Source: CAZNUM01 sp964539305 (GTDB lineage Bacteria > Fidelibacterota > Marinisomatia > Marinisomatales > TCS55). Taken from it: a DNA stretch of 64,000 bases. A program made the translations under genes and the position numbers. Shown here one piece after another: positions 1 to 7,177 of this stretch (positions are counted from its first letter, which is position 1; the number at the start of each line of letters is the position of its first letter). The notes under the pieces are model-generated. The model was not told where the DNA came from. It saw nothing but the letters and a program-made list of their open reading frames with translations, and made no database searches. The stretch covers positions 24,102-88,101 of the forward strand of contig CAZIIM010000005.1 in the NCBI GenBank assembly GCA_964539305.1. Direction: 5' to 3'.

Positions 1-617
1 TGTGGTGGAGCCTGGGGGTATTTGTCTACGGACTGGGAACCGCTTCAGAGGCCTATTTTACGCTCTGGGGCTGGAGCAACGCTGTTTTTAGAATCTGGTA
101 TGTTGTCGGGGCATTAATGGGAGGTGTACTTCTGGCCCAGGGAACGGTCTGGTTATTGTTAAAGCGAAAAACGGCCGTACGGTTATCGACTGTTCTAGTG
201 GTAGTCCTGACGTTTGCGACGGGCTTTGTGCTGGCCAGTCCCTTAAATCTTTCACGGGCCAACCCTCATCTGCCGAATGGAGATGTATTCGTGTGGCAGT
301 GGGTACGCTATTTCAGTCCTTTTATTAACACCTATGCTCTCATTTTTCTGGTGGGAGGCGCTATTTATTCAGCCTGGAAATTTTACGGGTTATCCATCGA
401 CCGGGGTTCCAAGCAGGCGTATTTCAAGGATAAATATATCGGAAATATTTTTATTGCCGCTGGTGCTTTATTGCCGGGGCTGGGAGGTCTCAGCAGTCGC
501 CTGGGTCATACCGAAATCCTGTATTTAACAGAAATCTGTGGTCTTTTTCTGATCTGGGTAGGATACTGGTTTAATATCCGGCGGCGGGAAGTTCAGTCCT
601 CAACCAAGCCCAGCTGA
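1..617 (+). CDS. Multi-pass membrane protein of unknown function, 5' end outside window
   Basis: The reading frame is open from base 3 to the stop at 615-617, so the start lies upstream of the window; an in-frame ATG at 117 is probably internal because the residues before it (WWSLGVFVYGLG...) are also membrane-like. About 205 codons are visible. I see five or six hydrophobic segments separated by short basic loops, and the chain ends in a basic tail (RRRE), which suggests a cytoplasmic C-terminus. No catalytic or metal motif is evident and I do not recognise the family with confidence. The last 25 bases overlap the end of the convergent amidohydrolase gene on the other strand. Confidence 0.7.
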   Translation, partial: WWSLGVFVYGLGTASEAYFTLWGWSNAVFRIWYVVGALMGGVLLAQGTVWLLLKRKTAVRLSTVLVVVLTFATGFVLASPLNLSRANPHLPNGDVFVWQWVRYFSPFINTYALIFLVGGAIYSAWKFYGLSIDRGSKQAYFKDKYIGNIFIAAGALLPGLGGLSSRLGHTEILYLTEICGLFLIWVGYWFNIRRREVQSSTKPS

Positions 618-1924
618 CGGTATTTCTTCCGGTATTTCCGGTAGAGGATTTTATGCCGGTCCCGCATATCCACTTTTTTCCCCTGGATATAGCACTGTGC
701 AACATGGGTCCGGGCATCCAGGGGATCCCCATCCGCAATAAACAGGGTGGCGTCTTTTCCCACGGCTAGGGAGCCAACCCGATCGGCCACACCCAGGATT
801 TCAGCGGGAAAGAGGGTCACCGCTTTCAGGGCAACCTCCTGTGGCAGGCCAAAAGCGGCCGCCATGGCGGCGTGGTAAGGTAAATTGCGCTGGTGGGGTG
901 TTTCAAAGGCACTCCCGGAGGCGGCGATGCAGAACTGAATACCTGCTTTATATAATATGGCCGGTGTCTTATAGGTCTGGTCATAATCCTCGTACCGGCG
1001 GTAAGGTAGGGACAGAACACTTTCATAGATCACAGGAATCTGATTCTTTTTTAACAATTCCAGCGTGCGCCAGGCATCCCGGCCACCGACAATAATAATT
1101 TTCACCTGTTGTCTCTGAGACCAATGGACGGCCGCCTCGATCTGACGGACCTCATTGGCGTGGATGAAAATGGGTTTTTCACCGGAGATAAAGGGCAGCA
1201 TACTTTCCAGACGTATATCCAGGTCCTGGCGGTGACGGGCCTCTTTTGGATTCACTTTCCGCAGCCGGGCGTAGGCCCGGGCCTGATCCATAAAATTATC
1301 CAAAGACTGAAGTTGCTTTTGTCGTTCCTCCTTCTGTTTTTTAAGAGATTTTTTGGCTTTGGGGTTCAGATTTAACGTCATTTTCGGCCAGTGGATATGA
1401 AGACCCGTAGGGTGTTTCAAGGTGGCATTCTCCCAGGTCCACCCATCCAGCATCATCAGTGATGATTGGCCTGAAATGAGGCCGGATGAAGGGGTGACAT
1501 TGGCAAGCAGGACACCATTGGAACGGGTTACGGGGATAATTTCGGAATCGGGGTTGTAGCTCACATTGGCCCGGACATTGGGGTTCAGCTGCCCTTTTTC
1601 GGCAAAATCTGCCGTCGCTTTAACCGCCTGGATTTCCACCAGACCGATGGAAGTAACGGCACTGATCATGCCCGGGTAAACGTGTTTTCCATTCAGGTCG
1701 ATTACCTCTGTGTTTTCAGACGGTATGATCCGTTTCCGGATGGCAATGATTTTACCACCGTCAAATAAGATGGATCCGTTAACCAGTGTACTGTCTTCCA
1801 GGGTATGGATGACGCCGTTTTTCAGCAGGATGGGGTGATCCTGTGGGGGCGCCGGAATTGGGTCTGAAGCCCAAAGGACTGTGGCGAAGAACGTCAGCTG
1901 AAGGTGGAAGAAATATTTATTCAT
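593..1924 (-). CDS. Secreted amidohydrolase-like protein lacking the HxH metal motif
   Basis: About 443 residues from the ATG at 1924 (an in-frame ATG at 1951 would add nine residues before the signal peptide; GGGAGG lies 11 bases before the 1924 start). Residues 1-20 look like a cleaved signal peptide. The fold reads as an imidazolonepropionase/dihydroorotase-like amidohydrolase: an N-terminal beta part (NGVIHT, DGGKIIAI, IDLNGKHVYPGMI), then a barrel, then the typical end SLAVGKDATLFIADGDPL. The position that normally reads PGxIDxHxH reads PGMISAVTSIG, so the first two metal-binding histidines are missing; a later FIHANE histidine remains. Its start overlaps the stop of the upstream 999-residue paralogue by eight bases, so the two are co-transcribed. 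Catalysis is doubtful; a binding or partner role is possible. Confidence 0.85.
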   Translation of the reverse strand: MNKYFFHLQLTFFATVLWASDPIPAPPQDHPILLKNGVIHTLEDSTLVNGSILFDGGKIIAIRKRIIPSENTEVIDLNGKHVYPGMISAVTSIGLVEIQAVKATADFAEKGQLNPNVRANVSYNPDSEIIPVTRSNGVLLANVTPSSGLISGQSSLMMLDGWTWENATLKHPTGLHIHWPKMTLNLNPKAKKSLKKQKEERQKQLQSLDNFMDQARAYARLRKVNPKEARHRQDLDIRLESMLPFISGEKPIFIHANEVRQIEAAVHWSQRQQVKIIIVGGRDAWRTLELLKKNQIPVIYESVLSLPYRRYEDYDQTYKTPAILYKAGIQFCIAASGSAFETPHQRNLPYHAAMAAAFGLPQEVALKAVTLFPAEILGVADRVGSLAVGKDATLFIADGDPLDARTHVAQCYIQGKKVDMRDRHKILYRKYRKKYRQLGLVED

Positions 1925-4916
1925 GGAAGATGAAGCCTCCCATACGATCATTGGTACAGGAATAATACCCTGGATCGGCGTTGTCCGGTTTCATTGGTGT
2001 GTTGCCATCGTCCGGGAACTTCAGGATTTTCTGGATCAGTTTCTGGCGTAGGTGGGCATCCCGTTCCCGATAGTACTGGTCCTGCTCCCGGGAAAAATAT
2101 TGTCTTCCTTGAATCCAGGTCTGCTCGCACACGGTATAGGTCGAAAGGGGATGGCCGCTCCAGATGACAAAGTCGGCATCTTTTCCCACCTCCAGCGATC
2201 CCACCCACCGATCGATTTTTAACTGTCTGGCGGGGTTGATGGTCACCAGCTTGAGGGCTTCTTCTTCGCTTAAATTACCATATTTTACCGCTTTGGCGGC
2301 CTCCAGATTCAACCTCCGGGCCAGTTCATCACTGTCGGAATTGAAGGAGACATTCACACCCACTTGATGCATGAGGGCACCATTGTAGGGAATGGCATCA
2401 ATGACTTCATATTTATAATTCCACCAGTCAGAAAAAGTGGAGGCGGTGCCGCCGTGTTCCTTGATACGCTCTGCCACTTTATAGCCCTCCAGAACATGCT
2501 GGAAGATGCCAACCTTAAACCCGAAATCTTCCGCAATCCGGGTCATCATCAGAATTTCATCCTGGCGGTAGGAATGGACATTCACTTCCCGTTTTCCTTC
2601 CAGAATCTCCACCAGGGCCTCCAGTTCCAGGTTACGACGGGGAGGAATGGTCGTTCGCTGTAATTGACTATTCCGGTTGTAGGTCTGCCACCGTTTGCGG
2701 TAATCGACGGCGGCCTGAAAGGCATCGCGTATGATCTGTTCCACACCCATCCGCGTTTTCGGGTAACGATTGGTGGGATCGTTCCAGTTGGACCGTTTCA
2801 CATTTTCACCCAGGGCCAGTTTTATTCCCGGAGGCGCCTTCCTGAATATTAAGCCTTTCGGATCGGAACCCCATCTCAGTCTCAGAATAACCGTCTGGCC
2901 GCCAATCGGGTTGGCAGAGCCGTGAAGTAAGTTAACCACCGTCAAGCCTCCTGCCAGACCGCGGTAAAGGGAAATGGCATCGGAATTAATTACATCCTGC
3001 ATCCGAACTTCAGCCGTGACACTTTCAAACCCTTCATTAATGGAGGCACCGGCCATGTGACTGTGGGCATCAATAATCCCCGGTGTCACGTGTTTCCCCC
3101 GTCCGTCAATGACCAGGGCCTTGCCCCCGGAAATGGAAATATTCCGGGCGATTCGTTTTACTTTTCCATCCTGAAATAAAATATCCCACCCTTTCAGGAT
3201 TCCTTTCGGACCGCACGTCCAGATGGTGGCGTCATTGACCAGGACAAGATGAGGACGATTCGGTTCCCGCTCCAGGCCAAAGGCTCCTTCAGGATACACG
3301 ACTCGCAGATCACTGCTTTTTTCGGGAGGAAATCTCCTGAGCGTATCCTCATAGGCAGAATCCAGGGTCGCCGTCCACACGGTGATGGCGCCGTCCGGGG
3401 AGACCATTTGACCGGAGGCTTTCTCCTCCAGAATGGTACCACTGAACCGCGTAACGCCTGCCTGCAAACCCGTATCCGCTTCCAGGGACCAGGAGAGGCG
3501 GTCCCGCTCCAGTTCAATGTGTTGGAGATCAAATTGAAGGGTATCTATTTTAAGCATTCCGCTGAACCGGGAATCTTTTTTTCTGAATTCCAATTGCCAA
3601 TGTTGGTCATTAACATTCAGGCTCCATTTCCCGGCCAGGTGAACCAGGGGTTCCGGTTCCACCACAAATTCATCCCCATCGATCCAGACCGCCCGGACCG
3701 GTCCATCGCTTTCAAAATAATCCCCCTCTACCACTGTCAGATTCGCCAGGTACCCCGGTTCGATTTTCCCCAGTTGATCGCTGACCTGGAATTTTTCCGC
3801 AGGAATCGTTGTGAGGGCGGCCAGGGCGGCCTGTTTCGGAAATCCCCTTTGAACCGTTTTAATCAGATTTTTCCGGAACTGTTTCCTGTCTTTCAAGTCG
3901 GAACTGGTGAGGGAGAAGGTGTAACCGGCTTCCAGGAGTTTCAGGGGATTGTCCGGAGCCAGATCCCAGTGTTTCAGTTGCTCCGTCGTGTATTGCAGGG
4001 CCTCTTGGGGATCGGCTACATTCGGTTTTCCCGGGAAATTCAGCGGAAGGATGATGAAGGGGTCCGATTCCCCGATCTCCTGGATTCGGCGGTATTCGTA
4101 ACCGTTTCCTTTTAACCAGAAAGTCAGATCAAATTCGTCCGCAATGGCGCCGGCCCTCAAACTGTACAGTTCATCCCGAGTGCGGAAGATAAAGGGTTTG
4201 GAGCGTTCCAGGGCCTGATTCAAAGCTGCCAGGGAACGGTCCTGCTGAATCGGTTCATTCCCCTCGGGATGTTTTTTTAAAATGGCGAGTGCTTTCCCGT
4301 ACCACTGGGCGTCATAGAGTCCCTGCCGGATGAAGGCAATGGCGCCCAACAGGGAGGTGGGATATTCCTTTGCTCCCCAACCACCATAATGAAAGTCAAT
4401 GACCTGTCCCACTGCCGGATTCAGGATTTGAGCCTTTCCTGAAAGCTGAACCAGTGCTGATTGACCTTCAAAAATGCCCGATTGGGGTGTCAGGTGAGCC
4501 ACCGTAAAGCCCAGTTTCTGCAGTGCTTCCAGGTTCGTTTTCTTCGGTTTGAACTGGTCCATGACCTGAAGGAAAGCCCGCATGTTGGAGTTCCAGTTAT
4601 CCCGGAGGGAGGTGTCTTTTACGGTTGTTTTAACATCCAGCCAGCTCTCCAGGAAGCCCGCATAGACGTGTTTACCCTTTAAATCAATGAAGGTGGCTTC
4701 CGGCGGGATTGGAATGGTCTCACCCACGGCTTCGATAATGCCGTTTCGCAGCAGAATGGTTCCATTTTCTAAAGTTTTTTCAGGCGTTAGATGGATTACG
4801 CCGTTGGTAAGGGCCCAGGTCCGGGGGGGATTGGTGTGGAGGTCTTTCGGCGGAGCCGTCTGGCTGTGGATCCCGGAAACAAGGATCCCGATGATCAGGA
4901 AGAAGCGTTGGATCAT
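1917..4916 (-). CDS. Secreted tandem amidohydrolase, degenerate N-half and intact C-half
   Basis: 999 residues with a signal peptide (residues 1-18, ending near SGIHSQ). Residues about 30-430 form one amidohydrolase unit in which the HxH position reads YAGFLESWLDV, so its metal site is lost. Residues about 430-540 are a linker with beta-rich character. Residues about 545-980 form a second unit with an intact signature, TPGIIDAHSHMAG, a later VNVHSY histidine and an FQHVLEG histidine, and the usual SLEVGKDADFVIWSGHPL tail. Such tandem proteins are common in Bacteroidota-like genomes, and the substrate is not known; a cyclic amide or dipeptide-like compound in the periplasm would fit the family. 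It lies first in a two-gene operon with the shorter, fully degenerate paralogue, and only the C-terminal unit looks able to catalyse. Confidence 0.88.
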   Translation of the reverse strand: MIQRFFLIIGILVSGIHSQTAPPKDLHTNPPRTWALTNGVIHLTPEKTLENGTILLRNGIIEAVGETIPIPPEATFIDLKGKHVYAGFLESWLDVKTTVKDTSLRDNWNSNMRAFLQVMDQFKPKKTNLEALQKLGFTVAHLTPQSGIFEGQSALVQLSGKAQILNPAVGQVIDFHYGGWGAKEYPTSLLGAIAFIRQGLYDAQWYGKALAILKKHPEGNEPIQQDRSLAALNQALERSKPFIFRTRDELYSLRAGAIADEFDLTFWLKGNGYEYRRIQEIGESDPFIILPLNFPGKPNVADPQEALQYTTEQLKHWDLAPDNPLKLLEAGYTFSLTSSDLKDRKQFRKNLIKTVQRGFPKQAALAALTTIPAEKFQVSDQLGKIEPGYLANLTVVEGDYFESDGPVRAVWIDGDEFVVEPEPLVHLAGKWSLNVNDQHWQLEFRKKDSRFSGMLKIDTLQFDLQHIELERDRLSWSLEADTGLQAGVTRFSGTILEEKASGQMVSPDGAITVWTATLDSAYEDTLRRFPPEKSSDLRVVYPEGAFGLEREPNRPHLVLVNDATIWTCGPKGILKGWDILFQDGKVKRIARNISISGGKALVIDGRGKHVTPGIIDAHSHMAGASINEGFESVTAEVRMQDVINSDAISLYRGLAGGLTVVNLLHGSANPIGGQTVILRLRWGSDPKGLIFRKAPPGIKLALGENVKRSNWNDPTNRYPKTRMGVEQIIRDAFQAAVDYRKRWQTYNRNSQLQRTTIPPRRNLELEALVEILEGKREVNVHSYRQDEILMMTRIAEDFGFKVGIFQHVLEGYKVAERIKEHGGTASTFSDWWNYKYEVIDAIPYNGALMHQVGVNVSFNSDSDELARRLNLEAAKAVKYGNLSEEEALKLVTINPARQLKIDRWVGSLEVGKDADFVIWSGHPLSTYTVCEQTWIQGRQYFSREQDQYYRERDAHLRQKLIQKILKFPDDGNTPMKPDNADPGYYSCTNDRMGGFIFHE

Positions 4917-4926
4917 AAGAACTGTG

Positions 4927-5736
4927 TTAGAAATTAGGTCCTTTCAAGTGAGCCTGGGTGATGTTTTCTATCAAATAGGAATAGGCATCCTCCACACTGT
5001 CGGAGCAGTGGAAGAGTTGAAGGTCCGCTTCAGCAATGACGCCCCGGTCCACCAGAAAATCCCAGTTGATGACCTGGTCCCAGAAGTCGGTGTCAAACAG
5101 GACTACCGGAATTTTCTTTTTGATCTTTTTCGTTTGGATCAGGGTCAGGACCTCCATCATTTCATCCATGGTCCCAAACCCGCCCGGCCAGACCACCAGA
5201 GCCTTGGCTTGGTAGAGGAACCAGAATTTTCGCATGAAAAAGTAGTGGAAATTGATTTCCAGATCCTCCGATATCCAGGGATTCCCGTGTTGTTCATTGG
5301 GCAGGGTAATGCTGAGGCCCACAGCCAGTCCCTTGGCTTCCTGGGCGCCCCGATTGGCCGCTTCCATAATGCCGGGTCCGCCGCCGGAAGTTATGATAAA
5401 GCGTTTCTTCCCGTTTTTAAGGCTCTTGCTCCACACGGTTAGCTTGAACGCCAGTTCCCGGGCCGCTTCATAATAGCGGCTCATTTCCAGATCCCGTTCC
5501 AGAATTTTACGTTCGGAAGGATTCAGATTGGTCCCTGCCGAATCGAACGACGCTTGAGCTTCCTCCCGTGATTGAATCCGCGCCGAGCCGAAAAAGACAA
5601 TTGTGTCCTGAATCTTCTTTTTCCGAAGCCGTTGCAACGGACCAAAATATTCAGACAAAATCCGAATGGAGCGGGCATCCGGACTGGCCAGGAAATCGGT
5701 ATTGAAATAAAAACGGTCTTTATTCTTTGATGTCAT
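4927..5736 (-). CDS. LOG-family Rossmann protein (nucleoside-monophosphate phosphoribohydrolase type)
   Basis: 269 residues, cytoplasmic. The family markers are present: FGSAR at 49-53, SGGGPGIMEAANRGA at about 117-131 and PGGFGTMDE at 184-192, which together form the nucleotide-binding and catalytic site of LOG proteins (formerly annotated as lysine decarboxylases). Characterised members remove ribose 5-phosphate from nucleoside 5'-monophosphates. The length is somewhat above the shortest LOG proteins because of an N-terminal extension of about 40 residues. The gene ends ten bases upstream of the amidohydrolase pair on the same strand, so transcription may be shared, but there is no obvious functional link. 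The exact substrate cannot be told from sequence. Confidence 0.88.
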   Translation of the reverse strand: MTSKNKDRFYFNTDFLASPDARSIRILSEYFGPLQRLRKKKIQDTIVFFGSARIQSREEAQASFDSAGTNLNPSERKILERDLEMSRYYEAARELAFKLTVWSKSLKNGKKRFIITSGGGPGIMEAANRGAQEAKGLAVGLSITLPNEQHGNPWISEDLEINFHYFFMRKFWFLYQAKALVVWPGGFGTMDEMMEVLTLIQTKKIKKKIPVVLFDTDFWDQVINWDFLVDRGVIAEADLQLFHCSDSVEDAYSYLIENITQAHLKGPNF

Positions 5737-5851
5737 GATTTAATGCCTTTTAAAAAGTGGAAGTTAGTTTCATTTGGGTTTAAGGCTAAAATGAAAAAAG
5801 AATTTTTCTCCTGCGGTTGATCCGGGGTGACTGGACGATGTATTTTGATTC

Positions 5852-6193
5852 ATGCCCAAGGGATTATTCATGGTCATATTCCTGCTGTATGCCTGCGCTC
5901 CGCCGCCGCCGGAACCTTTTAAGGCCCCTCCGACAAAACAATCCAGTCCACAATCGGCACCCTCTTTGCTTGACCAGGGTTTGCTGACCGAATACGATAT
6001 CTGGGAATTTTTAAAGACGCAACCAAACGAGCAGGCCGTTGTCGAAATGCTGGGGTTGCCCGATTCCGTCTGGGTCAGTGATGAAGAACCCTATTATGTC
6101 TTGTATTACTACATCCCCCATTTACAGGACTATAACTCCATCGTTCTGGACCAGAAACAACATAAAGTGTTGGAATTTGAATGGGATGAATAA
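5852..6193 (+). CDS. Small proline-rich lipoprotein
   Basis: 113 residues. A short hydrophobic stretch (LFMVIFLLYAC) ends in a lipobox-like L-Y-A-C, so the protein is probably lipid-anchored at Cys15. The mature part opens with a proline-rich spacer (PPPPEPFKAPP) and continues into a small acidic domain with a GLPDSVW motif and several Tyr residues (YYVLYYYIP). This arrangement resembles small BamE/SmpA-like lipoproteins in which a conserved LG-P-D turn precedes beta-strands, but the similarity is too slight to assign. It is divergent from the LOG gene across a 115-base gap that must hold promoters for both. Confidence 0.65.
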   Translation: MPKGLFMVIFLLYACAPPPPEPFKAPPTKQSSPQSAPSLLDQGLLTEYDIWEFLKTQPNEQAVVEMLGLPDSVWVSDEEPYYVLYYYIPHLQDYNSIVLDQKQHKVLEFEWDE

Positions 6194-6221
6194 ACCGAGA
6201 TATAAAAATCATTCCAATTAT

Positions 6222-6262
6222 TAAACCAGCCCCCTCAAAGAAGGAGGCTGGTAACGGCGTGT
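6222..6262 (-). terminator. Possible terminator after the YceI gene
   Basis: An imperfect inverted repeat (CCAGCCCCCT...AAGGAGGCTGG) lies about 90 bases beyond the end of the leftward YceI gene. Read on the minus strand the stem is followed by TTTAATAATT, a weak U-rich tract. The rightward lipoprotein gene also ends just before it, so the hairpin could serve both genes. No experimental signal supports it. Confidence 0.4.
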
Positions 6263-6343
6263 CACCACACCCGAAAGGCGGCGTGAACGAGTGGCAGGCT
6301 TTTTACAATGCCTTACCTTTTAATATATCTGATAATGGGACGA

Positions 6344-6883
6344 TCAATTTTGGGGAACGGAAACATCAAAGGACATTTCCACATGATCCAGGACTTTCAT
6401 GGGTCCCATCCCGGGGCGGGAGAGGTCAAATTCGGAAAGAGTGATCCTGGTAGAACCAGTGGCTTTGAGTGTTCCATCCTCATTTACCAGGGTTACGGTC
6501 AGCTCATGGGGTCGTTCAACACCATTGATGGTTAATGTTCCGTTCAGGGTATATTCTCCCGGCTGGAAGGGATAATTGAACTCGGCAGAATAAATGATAT
6601 TCGGATATTCCTTGATATCAAACATACTGGCGCGCATGTGCATATTCCTCAGGCCGATGTTCGTGGAAATATCTTTCACCGGAACGGTCACCAATAAACT
6701 TCTGACACCGGCATCACTGGGATCCGTGATTTGAATGTCGAATGTCTGGGCAATAACCGGGAAGTCATGGGTGCGGGCATGACCCTCGCCGCTGAGCGTT
6801 CCCTGGGTTTGGTTAATAACGAGCGCTCCAACCACCAAAGCGGGGAGTAACAATCCGGTCATGAGAATAGTTTTGAATTTCAT
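6344..6883 (-). CDS. YceI-family periplasmic lipocalin-like protein
   Basis: 179 residues with an N-terminal signal (MKFKTILMTGLLLPALVVG). The rest is a single YceI domain: DIQITDPSDAGVRSLLVTVPVKD, a methionine and histidine-rich turn (RNMHMRASMFD), the typical F-x-I-K/YPNI-Y-SAEF strand, and the end GTLTINGVERPHELTVTL. YceI proteins form a long hydrophobic pocket that binds isoprenoid-like lipids in the periplasm, and the family is often linked to respiratory electron carriers or stress. It stands alone and divergent from the DUF5916 gene; the shared upstream region contains a palindrome listed separately. Confidence 0.9.
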   Translation of the reverse strand: MKFKTILMTGLLLPALVVGALVINQTQGTLSGEGHARTHDFPVIAQTFDIQITDPSDAGVRSLLVTVPVKDISTNIGLRNMHMRASMFDIKEYPNIIYSAEFNYPFQPGEYTLNGTLTINGVERPHELTVTLVNEDGTLKATGSTRITLSEFDLSRPGMGPMKVLDHVEMSFDVSVPQN

Positions 6884-6913
6884 TGTGTCCTCTAATTTAT
6901 TTTATTTTTAAAC

Positions 6914-6957
6914 GTGATTCTTGTGACTGAACTCAGTCTACAGATGTTCTGAATCAC
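6914..6957. promoter_or_regulatory. Inverted repeats in the yceI upstream region
   Basis: A perfect 14-base inverted repeat, GACTGA-AC-TCAGTC (6925-6938), lies 42 bases upstream of the YceI start codon. It sits inside a second pair, GTGATTC (6914-6920) and GAATCAC (6951-6957). The pairs do not share one centre. The inner repeat has the size and symmetry of a dimeric repressor site, and the position is right for the YceI promoter. Which regulator binds, if any, cannot be read from the window. Confidence 0.35.
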
Positions 6958-7177
6958 AGCGAGATACTAAGATGAATTCCGGATCCGAATCTGTCGCCCT
7001 TGTGACTAAAGTATTTTCCGTTGCTTTTAAAAATGTAAATTCCAATCATCATTAAGGTATATCGTTGAAACCTTTGAGGGGAGATTTCCCTGTGTGACAA
7101 CTTTTTGTTATTGGCGGGGTCAAAGCAGAAAAAGTCAAAATCCACTGTTCAGTCTTAAAATTGATTATGGAGTCTTT

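Noticed and set aside
3249..4115. A 288-codon open frame on the + strand opposite the tandem amidohydrolase
   Set aside because: It is antisense to a full-length gene with clear domains, its sequence is compositionally odd (many Pro, Arg, Phe) and no SD or family resemblance is visible.
4687..5442. A 251-codon open frame on the + strand opposite the LOG gene and the amidohydrolase start
   Set aside because: It crosses two convincing minus-strand genes and has no recognisable motif.
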